This document shows positions 1 to 11,594 of a DNA stretch of 64,000 nucleotides, piece by piece. This stretch comes from Spizellomyces punctatus DAOM BR117 (lineage: Eukaryota > Chytridiomycota > Chytridiomycetes > Spizellomycetales > Spizellomycetaceae). The stretch spans positions 1,408,873-1,472,872 of the forward strand of contig NW_015971542.1 of the NCBI RefSeq assembly GCF_000182565.1. The letters run 5' to 3'. The notes under the pieces were generated by a model. It had not been told where the DNA came from, searched no databases, and saw only the letters and a program-made list of their open reading frames with translations. A program made the position numbers and the translations under genes. The first letter of the stretch is position 1; the number at the start of each line of letters is the position of its first letter.

Positions 1-867
1 TCCTTCGGCCGGCATGCAGTATGTGCCTGGTAACGAGATACGTTAGCCATTGAAAACCAACTTTTGTGTATGCGTTCCCTACATCTTAAATTGCACTTTT
101 CAGTCAGACTTATTCGTAGGTAACTGTGCTGACGCCCGAACGTGTCTGTCAACTGAGGAAAAGGGCGGGTTGCCTCAATTGCGGCCAGTTTCTCTCTGAC
201 ATGCAACTTGCGTCGTTCTTGGGTGGTCGGGACAGCTTGCTCGGGCAACGCCGCCGCGGCGGCTGCACTATATGAACGTTTGCTAGTACTCCGGCATTCG
301 GCCGTCAGTAGCCGCTTGAAAGCCAATAATTATCAGCTCATGGCGCATAACCAAACACCAAGCCCAAGAATGGGGCCATACTTTGGCCGACCTACCTTCA
401 ACGAAAATCTCATGTTCGTTCTTGAAGAGCAAAGCTGGAGAAATGCTTGCCATTTCACGACCCAAAGTATGCCCCATCCGATCGCGTGGCGCAGTGCAGC
501 GATAACTCGCAAGTGCAGAGATAGGAATCCTCCATGAAATACCCAATCAAAGCCAGAAAACTTCAAGAATTGGATATGCAAGACAGCCAACATTTGATAA
601 CTTTCATCATCTTCGTTAAAAACAAAACCAATAGCAAAGAGCATTGGAAAACGTTGGTGACAACAGAAATTTTAAGAATCCATGTATTTGCAAGGGACTA
701 TTACAGAGACCAGGCCCCATTCTCCACGATCCCTCCAAAACCCCAACAGGTTTAGACCAGCATACTGAAACGCATGTGGAGCATAGGTACGGATGAGCTG
801 CGATGGGTGAAAGGAGCTTATTTGGAGTTGGGGGATGGGTTCATCTAAAAAAGCAGCTGCATTAATA
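1..867. other. No recognisable gene
   Basis: Short open frames of 60-110 codons exist on both strands, but none reads like a known family and none is joined by convincing splice sites. The stretch lies 3' of the eS30 gene, which ends at 868 on the minus strand. It may hold the end of a gene lying to the left, but nothing can be supported. Confidence 0.4.
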
Positions 868-1426
<559 letters not shown>

Positions 1427-1886
1427 CTTTCAATTGACGTAGGACGTGGAATCGGCAGAGGAAGGAAAGAAAAACCTCGTCGTCGTTGTCGCTCTGCTCC
1501 TCATCCCACCAGCCGTCGTGGCGAGGAGAGAAAATTGAAATGCCGCGCGCTGATTGGTTGAAATCCCGTGACTTGAAAGAGCTCTGAGTGACTCATTTAT
1601 GGTTCGAGTGTATGGCATGTTTGGTTTGGCCAACGGCTGGTTGCCTTCCTTCTCGAGTTTGTCGCGGGATCGTGTTTTCGATTTTGGTGTCGACGAGAAC
1701 GGCGGCAATCGGGACTTTCTCCGTCGTGTGCTGTTCATAGCAAAGCTTTCCCGTCCGCCTTAGAGGTCCATTGAGGTCAGTATTCAGGTTGCAACGTGTT
1801 GGAGGCGCTTGGAACGGAGGAAACTGACATTTCGACTTTGTTAGTCCCATCGTTAGCCACTTTCAGTTTCCTTCCGTCACATAGCT
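1427..1886. promoter_or_regulatory. Divergent intergenic region, eS30 / coatomer beta'
   Basis: About 460 bp separates the inferred start codon of eS30 (-) from the start codon of coatomer beta' (+). It must hold both promoters. No TATA box or other named motif stands out. The open frames inside it on the minus strand do not resemble proteins. Confidence 0.35.
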
Positions 1887-4800
1887 ATGGTATGTTTTCC
1901 CACTGTACACAAATATTCATTGGCTGCCATTGACAGCATCACTTGACTGATACGATTGGTTGTTTGGTTGTTTTCAAATAGCCTCTCCGGTTGGATATAA
2001 AGGTAAGCATACGGCATTTACTTGGCGTAGGCCGACAAGCAATTGTGGGACATTATTTATCACCTCGTCTCAAACCCATAGCGAAAGCTATCAAGTCGAT
2101 CCGACCGAGTAAAGTCAGTCGACTTTCATCCAACGGAACCTTGGCTTCTTGCGGCCCTGTACAACGGTACAGTGTATATATGGAACCATGAGAACCAGGT
2201 ACGACCGGCGTCACAGCTTGCGTAGGTCGTATCTTGTCATTAGTGTGACATGCTTGCTCCCCAGAACCTCGTGAAAACTTTTGAAATAACGGACCTTCCT
2301 GGTTAGTTGTCGTATCCTCAAATCGCCGGTGATTGCAATCGCTTATTAAAATTCATCATGGCTAGTCCGAGCGGCCAGATTCATTGCGCGCAAATCATGG
2401 TTGATTGCTGGTTCCGATGATATGCAGGTTCGCGTCTTCAACTACAATACCCATGAAAAAGTGACGGCATTCGAGGCACATCAAGATTACATCCGCAACA
2501 TCGCCGTGCATCCAACGCAACCTTACGTGCTGACTTGCTCGGATGATATGCTGATCAAATTGTGGGATTGGGAGAAGGGATGGCGAAATATCATGGTATG
2601 GTGCGAATGCATGGAGTGTCTGCGTCGTATGAAGCTCCTGAACACATGCGCGCCTTAGGTGTTCGAAGGACACACACACTATGTCATGCAAGTCAACTTC
2701 AACCCAAAGGACGGGAATACGTTTGCCAGTGCGTCGCTTGATCGCACAGTCAAGGTACCGTAGAATATACCATTGATGAAATCAAAAGGCGAGTCGTCGC
2801 GCTGATTTGCATTCTTACAGGTCTGGTCACTTGGATCAAGTGTACCAAATTATACATTAGAAGGCCACGAGAAGGGCGTCAACTGTGTGGATTATTACCA
2901 TGGAGGAGACAAGCCTTATCTTATAACTGGTGCTGATGACAAGTATGAGCACATAACGACCGCGCTGCAGACGCGAGCAGTCTCTCATGTGACTTTCTGT
3001 CTTCTAGACTAGTCAAGGTTTGGGATTACCAAAACAAGACTTGTGTCCAGACCTTGGAGGGGCATACTCAGAATGTCACCGTCGCTTGCTTCCATCCGGA
3101 ACTTCCCATCATTATCACTGCCAGTGAAGATGGTAAACTTGTAATGTCGTGATATCATGCCGTGTTATCACGCTGACTGAGTTTATTAGGTACTGTACGT
3201 CTTTGGCATGCCAATACATACCGCCTGGAAAACACCCTCAACTATGGAATGGAACGGGCGTGGGCTGTGGCTTATTCCCGTGGCAGCAACGATGTCGCCT
3301 TTGGATATGACGAGGGAACCATTGCCATCAAGGTGCGTGTCACTACCATCGCTGATATGCTTGTGCGACGCCGATTCATTGCTAAGGGTTCATCTATAAT
3401 AGCTTGGGCGGGAAGAGCCAGCAGTGAGCATGGACAATGGAGGAAAGATCATTTGGGCACGTCACAGTGAAATTCTAACGGCGAACGTTAAAGCGAGTGT
3501 GGACGAAAGCATAAAGGACGGCGAACGGATTAGCCTTGCAACCAAGGAACTGGGAAGCTGTGAGATCTACCCGCAGATGCTGCAGCACAGTCCGAATGGC
3601 CGCTTCGTTGTGGTGTGCGGGGATGGCGAGTATATTATCTACACTGCACTGGCATGGCGAAACAAGAGCTTTGGAAGCGCCTTGGAGTTTGTTTGGGCAT
3701 TGGATTCCAATGAGTGGGTATTGGCGAAATGATATTGCAGCTAGGCACATTCAATTAACCTAGTAGGGTATAGGTACGCTATCCGCGAATCCTCGTCAAA
3801 GGTCAAAGTCTTTAAGAACTTCAAGGAAAAGACCGATGTGGTTATCAGACCCACATATAGTGCGGAAGGAATTTACGGCGGAGCGCTCCTCGGTATTCGT
3901 GGTAGCAACTTCCTGAACTTCTATGACTGGGAGACTGGTGTGTGCGTGCGTAGGGTTGATGTGGTTGCACGGAATGTAGGTTTTCTTTTGAAGGAAATTG
4001 CCAAAATGACCCGCGCTCTTGCTGACAGCATTACAACCTTAGGTATATTGGTCCGAATCAGACTTGGTAGCGATTGTCTGTGATGACACGACCTACGTTC
4101 TCAAGTTCAACCGAATTGCATACCAGCAATACGTGGAAAGGCACGGAGCTAACACGGTTGGCGAGGAAGGAATTGAGGAGGCGGTGGAGTTTGTTACCGA
4201 GATCGCAGAAAGGTGAGTACCCCGCATCGCAATCTCTTGATCACATGTTGACGCACCTGCTTGTGTAGCGTGAAGACGGGATGTTGGGTTGGCGATAGCT
4301 TTATATACACGAACTCGGCCAACCGGCTGAACTACCTGGTTGGAGGACAAACGTCTACTCTTGCCCATTTTGACACGACTATGTACGTCCTCGGTTACAT
4401 CAACCGAGTGTACCTGTCGGATAAGGACCTCAACGTGTCGAGCTACGCCCTTCCCATCACGCTTATTCAATACCAAACCGCTGTCCTACGAGGTGATTTG
4501 GCAACGGCGGATAGCTTACTGCCAAGTGTTCCAGCAGATCAAAGAAATCGGGTGGCCAAGTTTTTGGAGAGCCAGAATATGAAGGAGCAAGCTCTGGCTG
4601 TGACGGCGGATCCAGAGCACCGATTCGATCTTGCTATTCAGCTTCAAAAGCTGGATGTAGCTCATGAAGTTGCTCAGTCTCTCGATCAGGCGGACAAGTG
4701 GAAGACTGTCGGAGACAAGGCCTTGGAAATGTGGCAGTTTGGATTGGCAGAAGATTGTCTCAAGAACGCAAAGGACTTTGAGGGCTTGTTGCTAATGTAC

Positions 4801-5744
4801 CAGGCAGCAGGAAACAGTCAAGGTCTAGCACAACTTGCCGAGCTCGCGGTAGAGCAGGGCAGGAACAATATCGCTTTCATGTCATATTTGCTTCGCGGAG
4901 ACATTGAGCAATGCATTGACCTCTTGACGTCCACGGATCGTATCCCTGAAGCTGCATTGTTGGCGCGTACCTACATGCCGAGTCAAGTACCCCGTGTTGT
5001 CAATCTTCTGCGCCAGTCTCTCATAAAGGACAACAAGGCCAAGGTTGCAGAAGCGATAGCAGGACCCACTGAAAATGAGGAACTGTTCCCAGACTTCAAG
5101 TATGGTCTGTTTGCTGAGGAGGGATTCAAACGGCGACGGGAGAAGGGACCAGTGCCTGCGACGGAATATTTAGAATGGAAGGACAGTTTGGAGTGGGACG
5201 TGGTCGGCCGTGAGTACGGTCTGGGGACGCCATTGTTTGACACATACTGATATTGCTGTAATGAGCAGAACTGAAGGAACGATTCCCTGACGGTCCACCA
5301 GAGTTGCAACCTGAGGTGAATGGAGATAACCGTGGAGGACCACGTGTTCGATTGAACCTGGAGGAAGGCCATATTCCTGGTGATGAAGAGGTGTGCATGA
5401 TCGTTCTGTGCTCGAAATTTTGGATGCAATCGCCTAATGCGTTGTGAATCACATGCTTCCAGACCAGATCGTTCACCTCTGACGAACGGTTCGACGCAAT
5501 ATCCGACAACATGAGCCATATGAGTCTGGAAGTAAACACTACAGGCACGGGGTCACTACGGGTAAGTGATGATGCACTCAAATCGGCCCACTCTCAACAA
5601 ACGTGCTGACTTGACTTTGTCTCGCAGGGAGACTTGGATTTTGATGACCTGGCATCGTTCCCTGATGCCGGAAGTGTTGGAGACCTCAATCCAGAAGATG
5701 AAGATATTGACAAATTTCTAGCCTCTACATCAGGATCTGTCTAA
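1887..5744 (+). CDS. SEC27: Coatomer subunit beta' (COPI)
   Basis: Beta'-COP (COPB2/Sec27), a subunit of the COPI coat that buds Golgi-to-ER vesicles and binds dilysine cargo tails. Sixteen exons can be joined in phase. Exon 1 is only the ATG (1887-1889), exon 2 (1982-2002) encodes PLRLDIK, and the last exon ends at 5742-5744. The N-terminal half is a WD40 propeller, with typical stretches such as [20 protein letters not shown] and [14 protein letters not shown]. The second propeller and the alpha-solenoid lie in the long exon 4269-5209, with [16 protein letters not shown] and [13 protein letters not shown]. The C-terminus is a short acidic tail ([13 protein letters not shown]...), as in the family. 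Size and domain order are as expected. It converges on the next gene with about 106 bp between stop codons. Confidence 0.96.
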
Positions 5745-5850
5745 AATTGTAATATGAAACATCTTATACATTTGTTGCTGCGATAACTGCGAACCTTGCT
5801 TCACGTGCGTGAAATAAATAAATAGATTGCAGGAAAGGCACCCCGATGTT

Positions 5851-6377
5851 CTACCATAACCACCATCGTTTATTCTTCCCCTGTGGCAGCTCCCCTTCCC
5901 CTTTTCCTGGTTGTCCCGCCTGCATTTTCAGTTTCTCGTCTCTCAACCTTTGCACCTGTTCGGTCAAGTCCTGCATTCCCGCGTCCTCCCGTAACCGCGT
6001 CTCTTCAAAAGTGAGTCGTGTCCAAAGGTATTGAAGAGATATTAGGGTTAGGGAGCTGTACAGAAGGAATGTGCTGATGGGTGTTCCGAAGCGCTGGGCA
6101 AATGTTAAGGATTGCACTTGCTGTGTGGCATATCCTGTCAAATGTCGGAATGTTAACATCATTTCCGTAAACATCGAGGCTGGCAAAATAAAGGAGAACC
6201 TACCTCTTATTCCTATTTGGAGCCGTCCTTGTGTTATCCTAAAGCGATCCATCGGTGCCATTTGCGAGTGAATGTCCAATTGAACATATGTTCTCCGTCC
6301 TGCTTGCAAGGTCAAGTGGCACAGTTCTTCAATGACTCACACTTGCGATCTTTCCAAGCACCACTTTGGACGGACAT
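5851..6377 (-). CDS. Small membrane/coiled-coil protein, unrecognised
   Basis: Three exons join in phase: 6377-6341, 6302-6204 and 6134-5851 (stop TAG 5853-5851). The product is about 139 residues. It has a polar N-terminus, one hydrophobic segment (around STFLLYSSLTLISLQYLW), then a charged helix (TFEETRLREDAGMQDLTEQV) likely to form a short coiled coil, and a basic tryptophan-rich end (KNKRWWLW). The shape suggests a single-pass organelle membrane protein, but I recognise no family. The start is the first ATG in frame after splicing and lies only 25 bp from the divergent NCE101 start. The third-exon reading frame is the best supported; the first exon is inference. Confidence 0.6.
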
Positions 6378-6402
6378 TTTGAACCGAATTCCAAAGCCAA
6401 TC
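6378..6402. promoter_or_regulatory. Very short bidirectional start region
   Basis: Only 25 bp separate the start codon of the minus-strand membrane protein (6377-6375) from that of NCE101 (6403-6405). The 5' UTRs and core promoters must therefore overlap the opposite gene, unless one start is mis-assigned. No motif is evident in the 25 bp. Confidence 0.4.
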
Positions 6403-6615
6403 ATGTCGACGGCACCCCGATTAGTCCGCTACACATCCTTCATATCGCCCACAATTGACCCGTTCCTGTTCAGTTCCATCGGGTTTGCGGGCTACCTTAT
6501 TCATGAGCGGGAAGCGCATCCGGATCCTCAGGAGAAGCTAGGGGCGTTGATTAGGAGGAAGGTGGAGAGGATAAAAAACGGAGTGAACGAGCGGACAGTA
6601 ACGGATGGACAATGA
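6403..6615 (+). CDS. NCE101: NCE101-like non-classical export protein
   Basis: A 70-residue single-exon protein. The core (SPTIDPFLFSSIGFAGYLIH, then EREAHP, then LGALIRRKVER) matches the NCE101 family pattern of a DP motif, one transmembrane helix ending in a YxxxERxxG/P-type stretch and a basic tail. In yeast, Nce101 is a 53-residue protein implicated in export of leaderless proteins and associated with membranes. The match is from memory of the yeast sequence, and no alignment was run. The start is the only in-frame ATG upstream of the core. Confidence 0.72.
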   Translation: MSTAPRLVRYTSFISPTIDPFLFSSIGFAGYLIHEREAHPDPQEKLGALIRRKVERIKNGVNERTVTDGQ

Positions 6616-7130
6616 AGTGGCGATAGTATATGAGAGCGAGGCGAGCCATGTTGCGTTGTGGAGACGCATTGTAGAGCCTGCTTCATTCTCTGCTTCCCAT
6701 ACGATCGAGCCACAAACCGAGATACCTGAGCAACTGGAACCTCCAAGTAGCCTGAAGGACACTCTTTCGCTGTGGATTCGCCGCCCGGGTGCTATGGAAG
6801 AATGACAATATAGGCGCAATGGGATAGTGATACTTATTTATTGAGAATATTTTGCATAAGCGCTTAGGTCTCACATTTCGCATGGGGGCCATAGTCTAAG
6901 AGAAGAGATTAAATACATAATGCGAACGTGCAAAATAAAGTGATTGGACGGGTATCCACGGGCAAAGTGGTGAAGAGTTGCGGGGCCCCTGAGCCTCAGA
7001 GGTATTTGACAGTTGACGACAACGACGCACGCCAATTCTGCGGGGAAAAGGTATGGCGGGGACGGCACGAACGGGTCACTACCCATGGACAAATAAATCG
7101 GGTGAAGGAAGGCAGTTGAAAATCTGCGCA
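6616..7130. other. Intergenic, nothing recognised
   Basis: About 515 bp between the NCE101 stop and the stop of the R3HCC1L-like gene (convergent). Short open frames (for example 6605-6805 on +) read as low-quality sequence and overlap the NCE101 stop. It is probably 3' UTR of both neighbours. Confidence 0.4.
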
Positions 7131-8662
7131 TCACCCATCCCAGGCCGCCGCAATTTCCTTTTCTCTTGCTTCTTTAGCTTTCCTCTGTTCCTCTCGTTTA
7201 TCTGGTCAATCCATAGTTTGTCAGCACCAAATTAGTTCAACTTTGATTGCGTTGATTTTCATACCTTTTGCTTCCTGCAATTTCTGTCTATCCCTCGCCG
7301 CTTCTTCCTCTGTCTTTCGTTTTGAACGTACTCCAAGAGCACCGGCTACGAGACGCCTTGCGACCATATCTGTGTTATAAGTTCAGCATCAATGGTTGGT
7401 GTGACAGACGGGCTAAGATGGCATCATCCAACCTGTCATGATGGGCCGAGGCGCCAATGGTCGGTCTGCGGAGATTATAACAAAACAATCAAGACGTCAG
7501 CCGCACAACTAAATGGGTATAACGTATACGAAGGCAATTCCTAAAAACCCACCAGATGCCGTGTCCCTCGATACCTTTCCAGTGTAAGGTTTGACCTAAA
7601 CCACGCGGGTTAGCACATCACCAAATATTGTGAGCCAAAGCTGCCCTTCACACCTTGATGAAGGGATTGCCCAATGCGGCAGCATAGGCTGCCTTTGCTG
7701 TGCGAGTGCCAAATCTAATGTCAACTACCCCATTCGTGGACAACCTTGAAATGCGCCTGGTGTTTGGTACCTGTATCAGGATGTTGAAAAATTATCAAGG
7801 CTTGGGTATCGCTAATCCACTTGATCCGATATCCTCCCCTCGAGTGGCTAAAGTCTTGAAAGATTTCTTCGATATCATGTGTTTTGAAAGCTGCAGGAAA
7901 ATCATACACATCGAGCACAGTCGTTGGGCCTACGAAAGACAATTAAGCAGACGTTCAAACATGATAATTTGCAAAACATGTCCGAACCATCTAATGGTTC
8001 CAAGTCTTCAACTGTTCCGGCGACACGGGTGGTTGATCTAGTGTTATCGGTGTCGGGTTGTACCATTACTGGTATGATTTGATCCTCTTCATCGAGTCGT
8101 TCCCAATCGTCTTCCTCCGAGTCACTATCGGGTTTAGCTGAACCTCCATCAACACTAGATGTTGAAGATTCGTCTTGGAGTGATAATTTGCCTAATTTCT
8201 CAGAAAGTCGTTTCGCGGATTGGGCTGCAGCTTGTCCGCCGCCATTTTCCTTGGCACTATCTATATCATGTTGCCATTGAGGATACACTCTAGTAGGTGC
8301 TGCCCGTTCGCGACGACCCATTTTCTCCTCGGCATTCTTGTCCCCATCATGACTTGATATGCGAGTAAATTGCCCACGTCCCTTGCGTACTGGCGTACCG
8401 GAAGGTGTAGAACGCTGTCGTACAGGACTTGACGAACGACTGGATGCTGGTGAATTCTGGACTTCAGTTTTAATCTCAGTGGCCTGGAGCGAGAAAGAAC
8501 GGTATTCAGCAAGCACAGTTACATGCAAGTAACAGATGCACATTGGAATAGTACCTCGGCTGGTACCGTTTCCTGGTTGTTTGGTTCTTCCAGAGCACCT
8601 CGGCGGTGTCGGGGTACGTACAATGCAGCCGCTGCCTTATGCCCTTTCTTACTCGCCGACAT
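7131..8662 (-). CDS. R3HCC1L-like coiled-coil/RRM-type protein
   Basis: Eight exons join in phase: 8662-8555, 8483-7988, 7929-7771, 7697-7654, 7595-7553, 7465-7433, 7369-7265 and 7201-7131. The N-terminus carries AAALYVPRHRRGALEEPNNQ, matching the ALYVPxxRRG start of human R3HCC1L (GIDRP88). A disordered serine/arginine-rich middle follows. Then comes a conserved domain containing TVLDVYDFPAAFKTHDIEEI and YRIKWISDTQALIIFQ, the RRM-like fold that in R3HCC1/R3HCC1L reads EVYDFPxxFKTxDL and IKWVDDTHALxVF. The C-terminus is a charged helix (KRKTEEEAARDRQKLQEAK then KREEQRKAKEAREKE). No R3H motif is visible, which fits R3HCC1L rather than R3HCC1. The function in fungi is not known to me; RNA binding is inference. 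Confidence 0.8.
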
Positions 8663-8969
8663 GACTGGCACAGCATACAGCAAGATGACAGACAAAACCA
8701 AGTAAGGCTCTTGTCCGGAGACAGAGCTCACAGCCGCGGGGAAAACGGGATACGATCTTGCCCTCCTCCTCCTGCTGTTGGGGAAAGCCGCCCAGGCACA
8801 AGAAGAGTCGATTGTGGTCAGTTGATCACGTGGGTCCATGTGTCATCCAGTCGCCGGGCTAAGCTTCAAGGTGGATGACCATACGACGAAATAAAAGCTT
8901 GCATGTACATTCCTCGCATTTGTTTCTAATATACATAAGGAAAACAAACTCGGACATTAATTACGACTC

Positions 8970-10140
8970 TCAACTTGCCCATGCACCGCCTTTTCCCCCA
9001 CTGACGTTTTTAAGGCCACCAACGCCCCTTAGGAGTGGATTCGTCACTCCGAACAAGGAGGTACCCGGTGGATGAACAACGGTTGCATGACATCCATACA
9101 AAACCCGAAAAGCTTTGATTAGTTCTGGATCTTTGACTGGTGGTTGCTCGCGAATTTTGACTTTAATTGTAGTCGACGCTGGTGAGGGCGATTCGTGTGT
9201 TTGTGCAGAAAAGGGTGTGTACTTGAATAAATCCACTGGTTCCTTCTTCACTCTTGAAGCTGATATTGACGAAGAACTTTCTGAGCGTCGTTTTGCTTTT
9301 GGTTCTCGAACGGGTGAGGCAGATCGTGATTGTCTTCGACTATTTGACAATGTCTCTAACATGCTCGTCGGGCTGTTCACGCGCTTTCGTTTGAAGGCAG
9401 CATCATCTGGGTCACGCTGAGAAGACACCGGGGGAGTGGATTTGCTGGGTCGGTAATGATAGGCGTCCCCATCAACCGAGCGCCGATGGTCGTCGATATT
9501 GTTGATCCTAACTCCTTTTGATGAGACCTCACAGCAGTCCTCGTGTTTTCGCAGCACTCTCTGCAGCTCATGCAGCTCAGAACTGGTTGTCGAGTCAGGA
9601 TATGGGTCCACGTGTTCCGATTGCCTCATTGCCCACATTTTTGCCAGCACCGCAATATCCATTCGCCGTGTATGCTCGACAATGTCGTGCAAACCAGCAT
9701 GTCCCAATCGTGTCAGCGAGCAGATCCATGCTTCTCGCCCATTCCCACTTTGATCCTTGATCTGAACGAAACGGAGTGTGCTGGACGGTTGTGAGCAGGC
9801 GGTCTGGACACAATCTGCCCAGCTCTTGAAGTACCGAGACCAACTTCCTTCCCCAGCAGTGCGTTCGTAGGACTGTTGCAAGTATGACAATCTCACAAAC
9901 ACCTTTCTAGGAGGGAACAAGGCCGCTAGCGTATGGGCGAACCGGGAAGAGTTTGGGGAGATGTCCTGCATTGTGCTCTGCCGAGATCACGCTGAATTTG
10001 CAAGTGCCAGATGTAGTGCCCGTCTGTCCAAACACATTAAAGCACATTCGAACCAGCTTACGCGAACATGCCAGTCGCAAACGCCGATCACCTCTGGCCT
10101 TCACCAACTCGACTACGTTAGCTGTCTTTCTTTCATACAT
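8970..10140 (-). CDS. Unrecognised protein, nuclear-type composition
   Basis: Two exons join in phase (10140-10036 and 9965-8970), giving about 366 residues. The first 200 residues look globular and helical, with KLVRMCFN joined to DISPNSSRFAHTLAALFPPR and later SLTRLGHAGLHDIVEHTRRM. The second half is low-complexity: RQSRSASPVREPKAKRRSES, then VKKEPVD, which fits the sumoylation consensus (hydrophobic-K-x-E). It ends with a hydrophobic/glycine-rich tail (HPPGTSLFGVTNPLLRGVGG). I recognise no family. The start is the first ATG of the first exon; an additional upstream exon cannot be excluded. Confidence 0.6.
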
Positions 10141-10389
10141 TGTTTACATTGGGATATGGAAAACATTTCACTCCTTTTCCTTGGACTTCGAAGCACACTC
10201 ACCATGCCTTGGATCTTCTCAACGGACGAAACATCGAGTCCGTCTGATAATGTCTCTGGAATGAATTACAAGGGATTCTGCAGTGACAGACAATCAACGC
10301 CCGCTCGTCTTATTATTTTGTTTGAATATTGATATAACTAACAGGCTACTTCAATTGTAACAATTATTACTGTTGATCCGCCGTCTCCT

Positions 10390-11358
10390 TCACGCCAGAC
10401 AAACAAGTTCCTCGCCTGTAGCCAGTTTCTGAAAACGGCGGACCAAGCCTGATGCTACCCATCTTTTTCTACCATCGCTGCTCCGTTTTGCTATCAATTT
10501 CTCTATTCCTCCTTCAACCGCTCGCCTTGTTTTCTCTCGGATACCCCAAACCTTGTCTACGTCTTCCCAGTTTCCGTTTAACTTGTCACATCTAATTGGC
10601 CTGCCAAAGCGGAAATACTGCATTTCATAGCTTACTGGTAGGCAAATAGGAAGGCTCATGCCCTTTCGTTCGTCCCGAATCACCTTGCTCATAAATCCAT
10701 CCGGTATAGCTACATCCGTAAGTATGTGTAGCATGTCCTCGCATCCAATGCCAGATATGGGCACGATAGTATACTGATGCTGGACAGCGAGACGGGCAAA
10801 TCCAGCTCTTTTTCGCCACTGGAGGCTATACTTTCTGTCTGATTTTTTACGGTAAACCTCGTGGTGTCCTCCGGGGAGGACAAGGAGGTTGTGGCCCTTA
10901 GCCATTGCGTCAGCTACTGATGCGGGATCTCCGTTAATTGCACCAAGAGCTGTGAGCAAATCTGCCCACAGCGGTATTTTGAGGTGAACGCGATCCATAA
11001 TACCACGTGGGAGACGTCCTGTCAGTAAATAAACGGTCGACAAAGTAGTGGCAAGCTCGAGCGCCAGCAGCTGATGATTTTCCACATAAAGGATGCGGGA
11101 ATTCTGCTCAGTGAGTTGAGCGACTATCGCCTCATTTTGAACTGTTACTGGGAATATGGTCAGAACGAGGCGGGCAAGAGGGCGCAAGATAAAGTCTGGT
11201 GGTTGCTGCCAGGTTTGGGCTCGCCGAGCAAGTGTCGCTCGACGGTGTTGCTCCAAGAATACGACGAGATAAAAGGGCCACAGGACAGCATATCGTAAAG
11301 CTGCATAAAGATCGCTAGGCTTCAGATTTCGAAATTTGGTTGAAAGACGATGAACCAT
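10390..11358 (-). CDS. PES/TMEM68-type acyltransferase
   Basis: A 322-residue single-exon protein of the lysophospholipid/diacylglycerol acyltransferase superfamily. Block I reads ILYVENHQLLALELATTL. This resembles the GNHxLLxLxL block of plant phytyl ester synthases and their relatives rather than the strict NHxxxxD of PlsC: the position four residues after the histidine plus one is leucine, followed by glutamate. A later block, LLVLPGGHHEVYRKKSDRKY followed by KRAGFARLAVQHQYTIVPIS, matches the PGGxREA and GFxRxAxxxxxxIVPxxxxG blocks of TMEM68/PES proteins. A hydrophobic stretch near the N-terminus (YAVLWPFYLVVFLEQ) may anchor it. The likely role is esterifying an alcohol or glycerolipid at the ER or lipid droplets. 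The substrate is unknown. Confidence 0.78.
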   Translation of the reverse strand: MVHRLSTKFRNLKPSDLYAALRYAVLWPFYLVVFLEQHRRATLARRAQTWQQPPDFILRPLARLVLTIFPVTVQNEAIVAQLTEQNSRILYVENHQLLALELATTLSTVYLLTGRLPRGIMDRVHLKIPLWADLLTALGAINGDPASVADAMAKGHNLLVLPGGHHEVYRKKSDRKYSLQWRKRAGFARLAVQHQYTIVPISGIGCEDMLHILTDVAIPDGFMSKVIRDERKGMSLPICLPVSYEMQYFRFGRPIRCDKLNGNWEDVDKVWGIREKTRRAVEGGIEKLIAKRSSDGRKRWVASGLVRRFQKLATGEELVCLA

Positions 11359-11594
11359 CGTTCGTTTTCGTCGTTTCTCCTTCGTTCGTGGAAAGTTTAA
11401 GTAAGGATCGGGGCGATCGGCGGGAACTGCAACTTTATAGCCAGCTGACCAACCTGGTTTGACATTCGAATGGAAGGCTTAGGCAGGAGATTTGGTTTGC
11501 CAACTCGTCAGCGATTCTCCGTTTTCGTCAAAGCCATCTGTACCTACGTAAAGGCGAGGCGCAAGACGTACGTTGCGGCATCTGTTTCCTCGAA

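Noticed and set aside
4093..5581. Long minus-strand open frames under the coatomer beta' exons
   Set aside because: They are antisense to conserved exons whose protein is certain, and their translations have no family resemblance.
5851..6315. OPA3-like protein
   Set aside because: A membrane segment followed by a coiled coil is superficially similar, but the conserved OPA3 blocks are absent after splicing.
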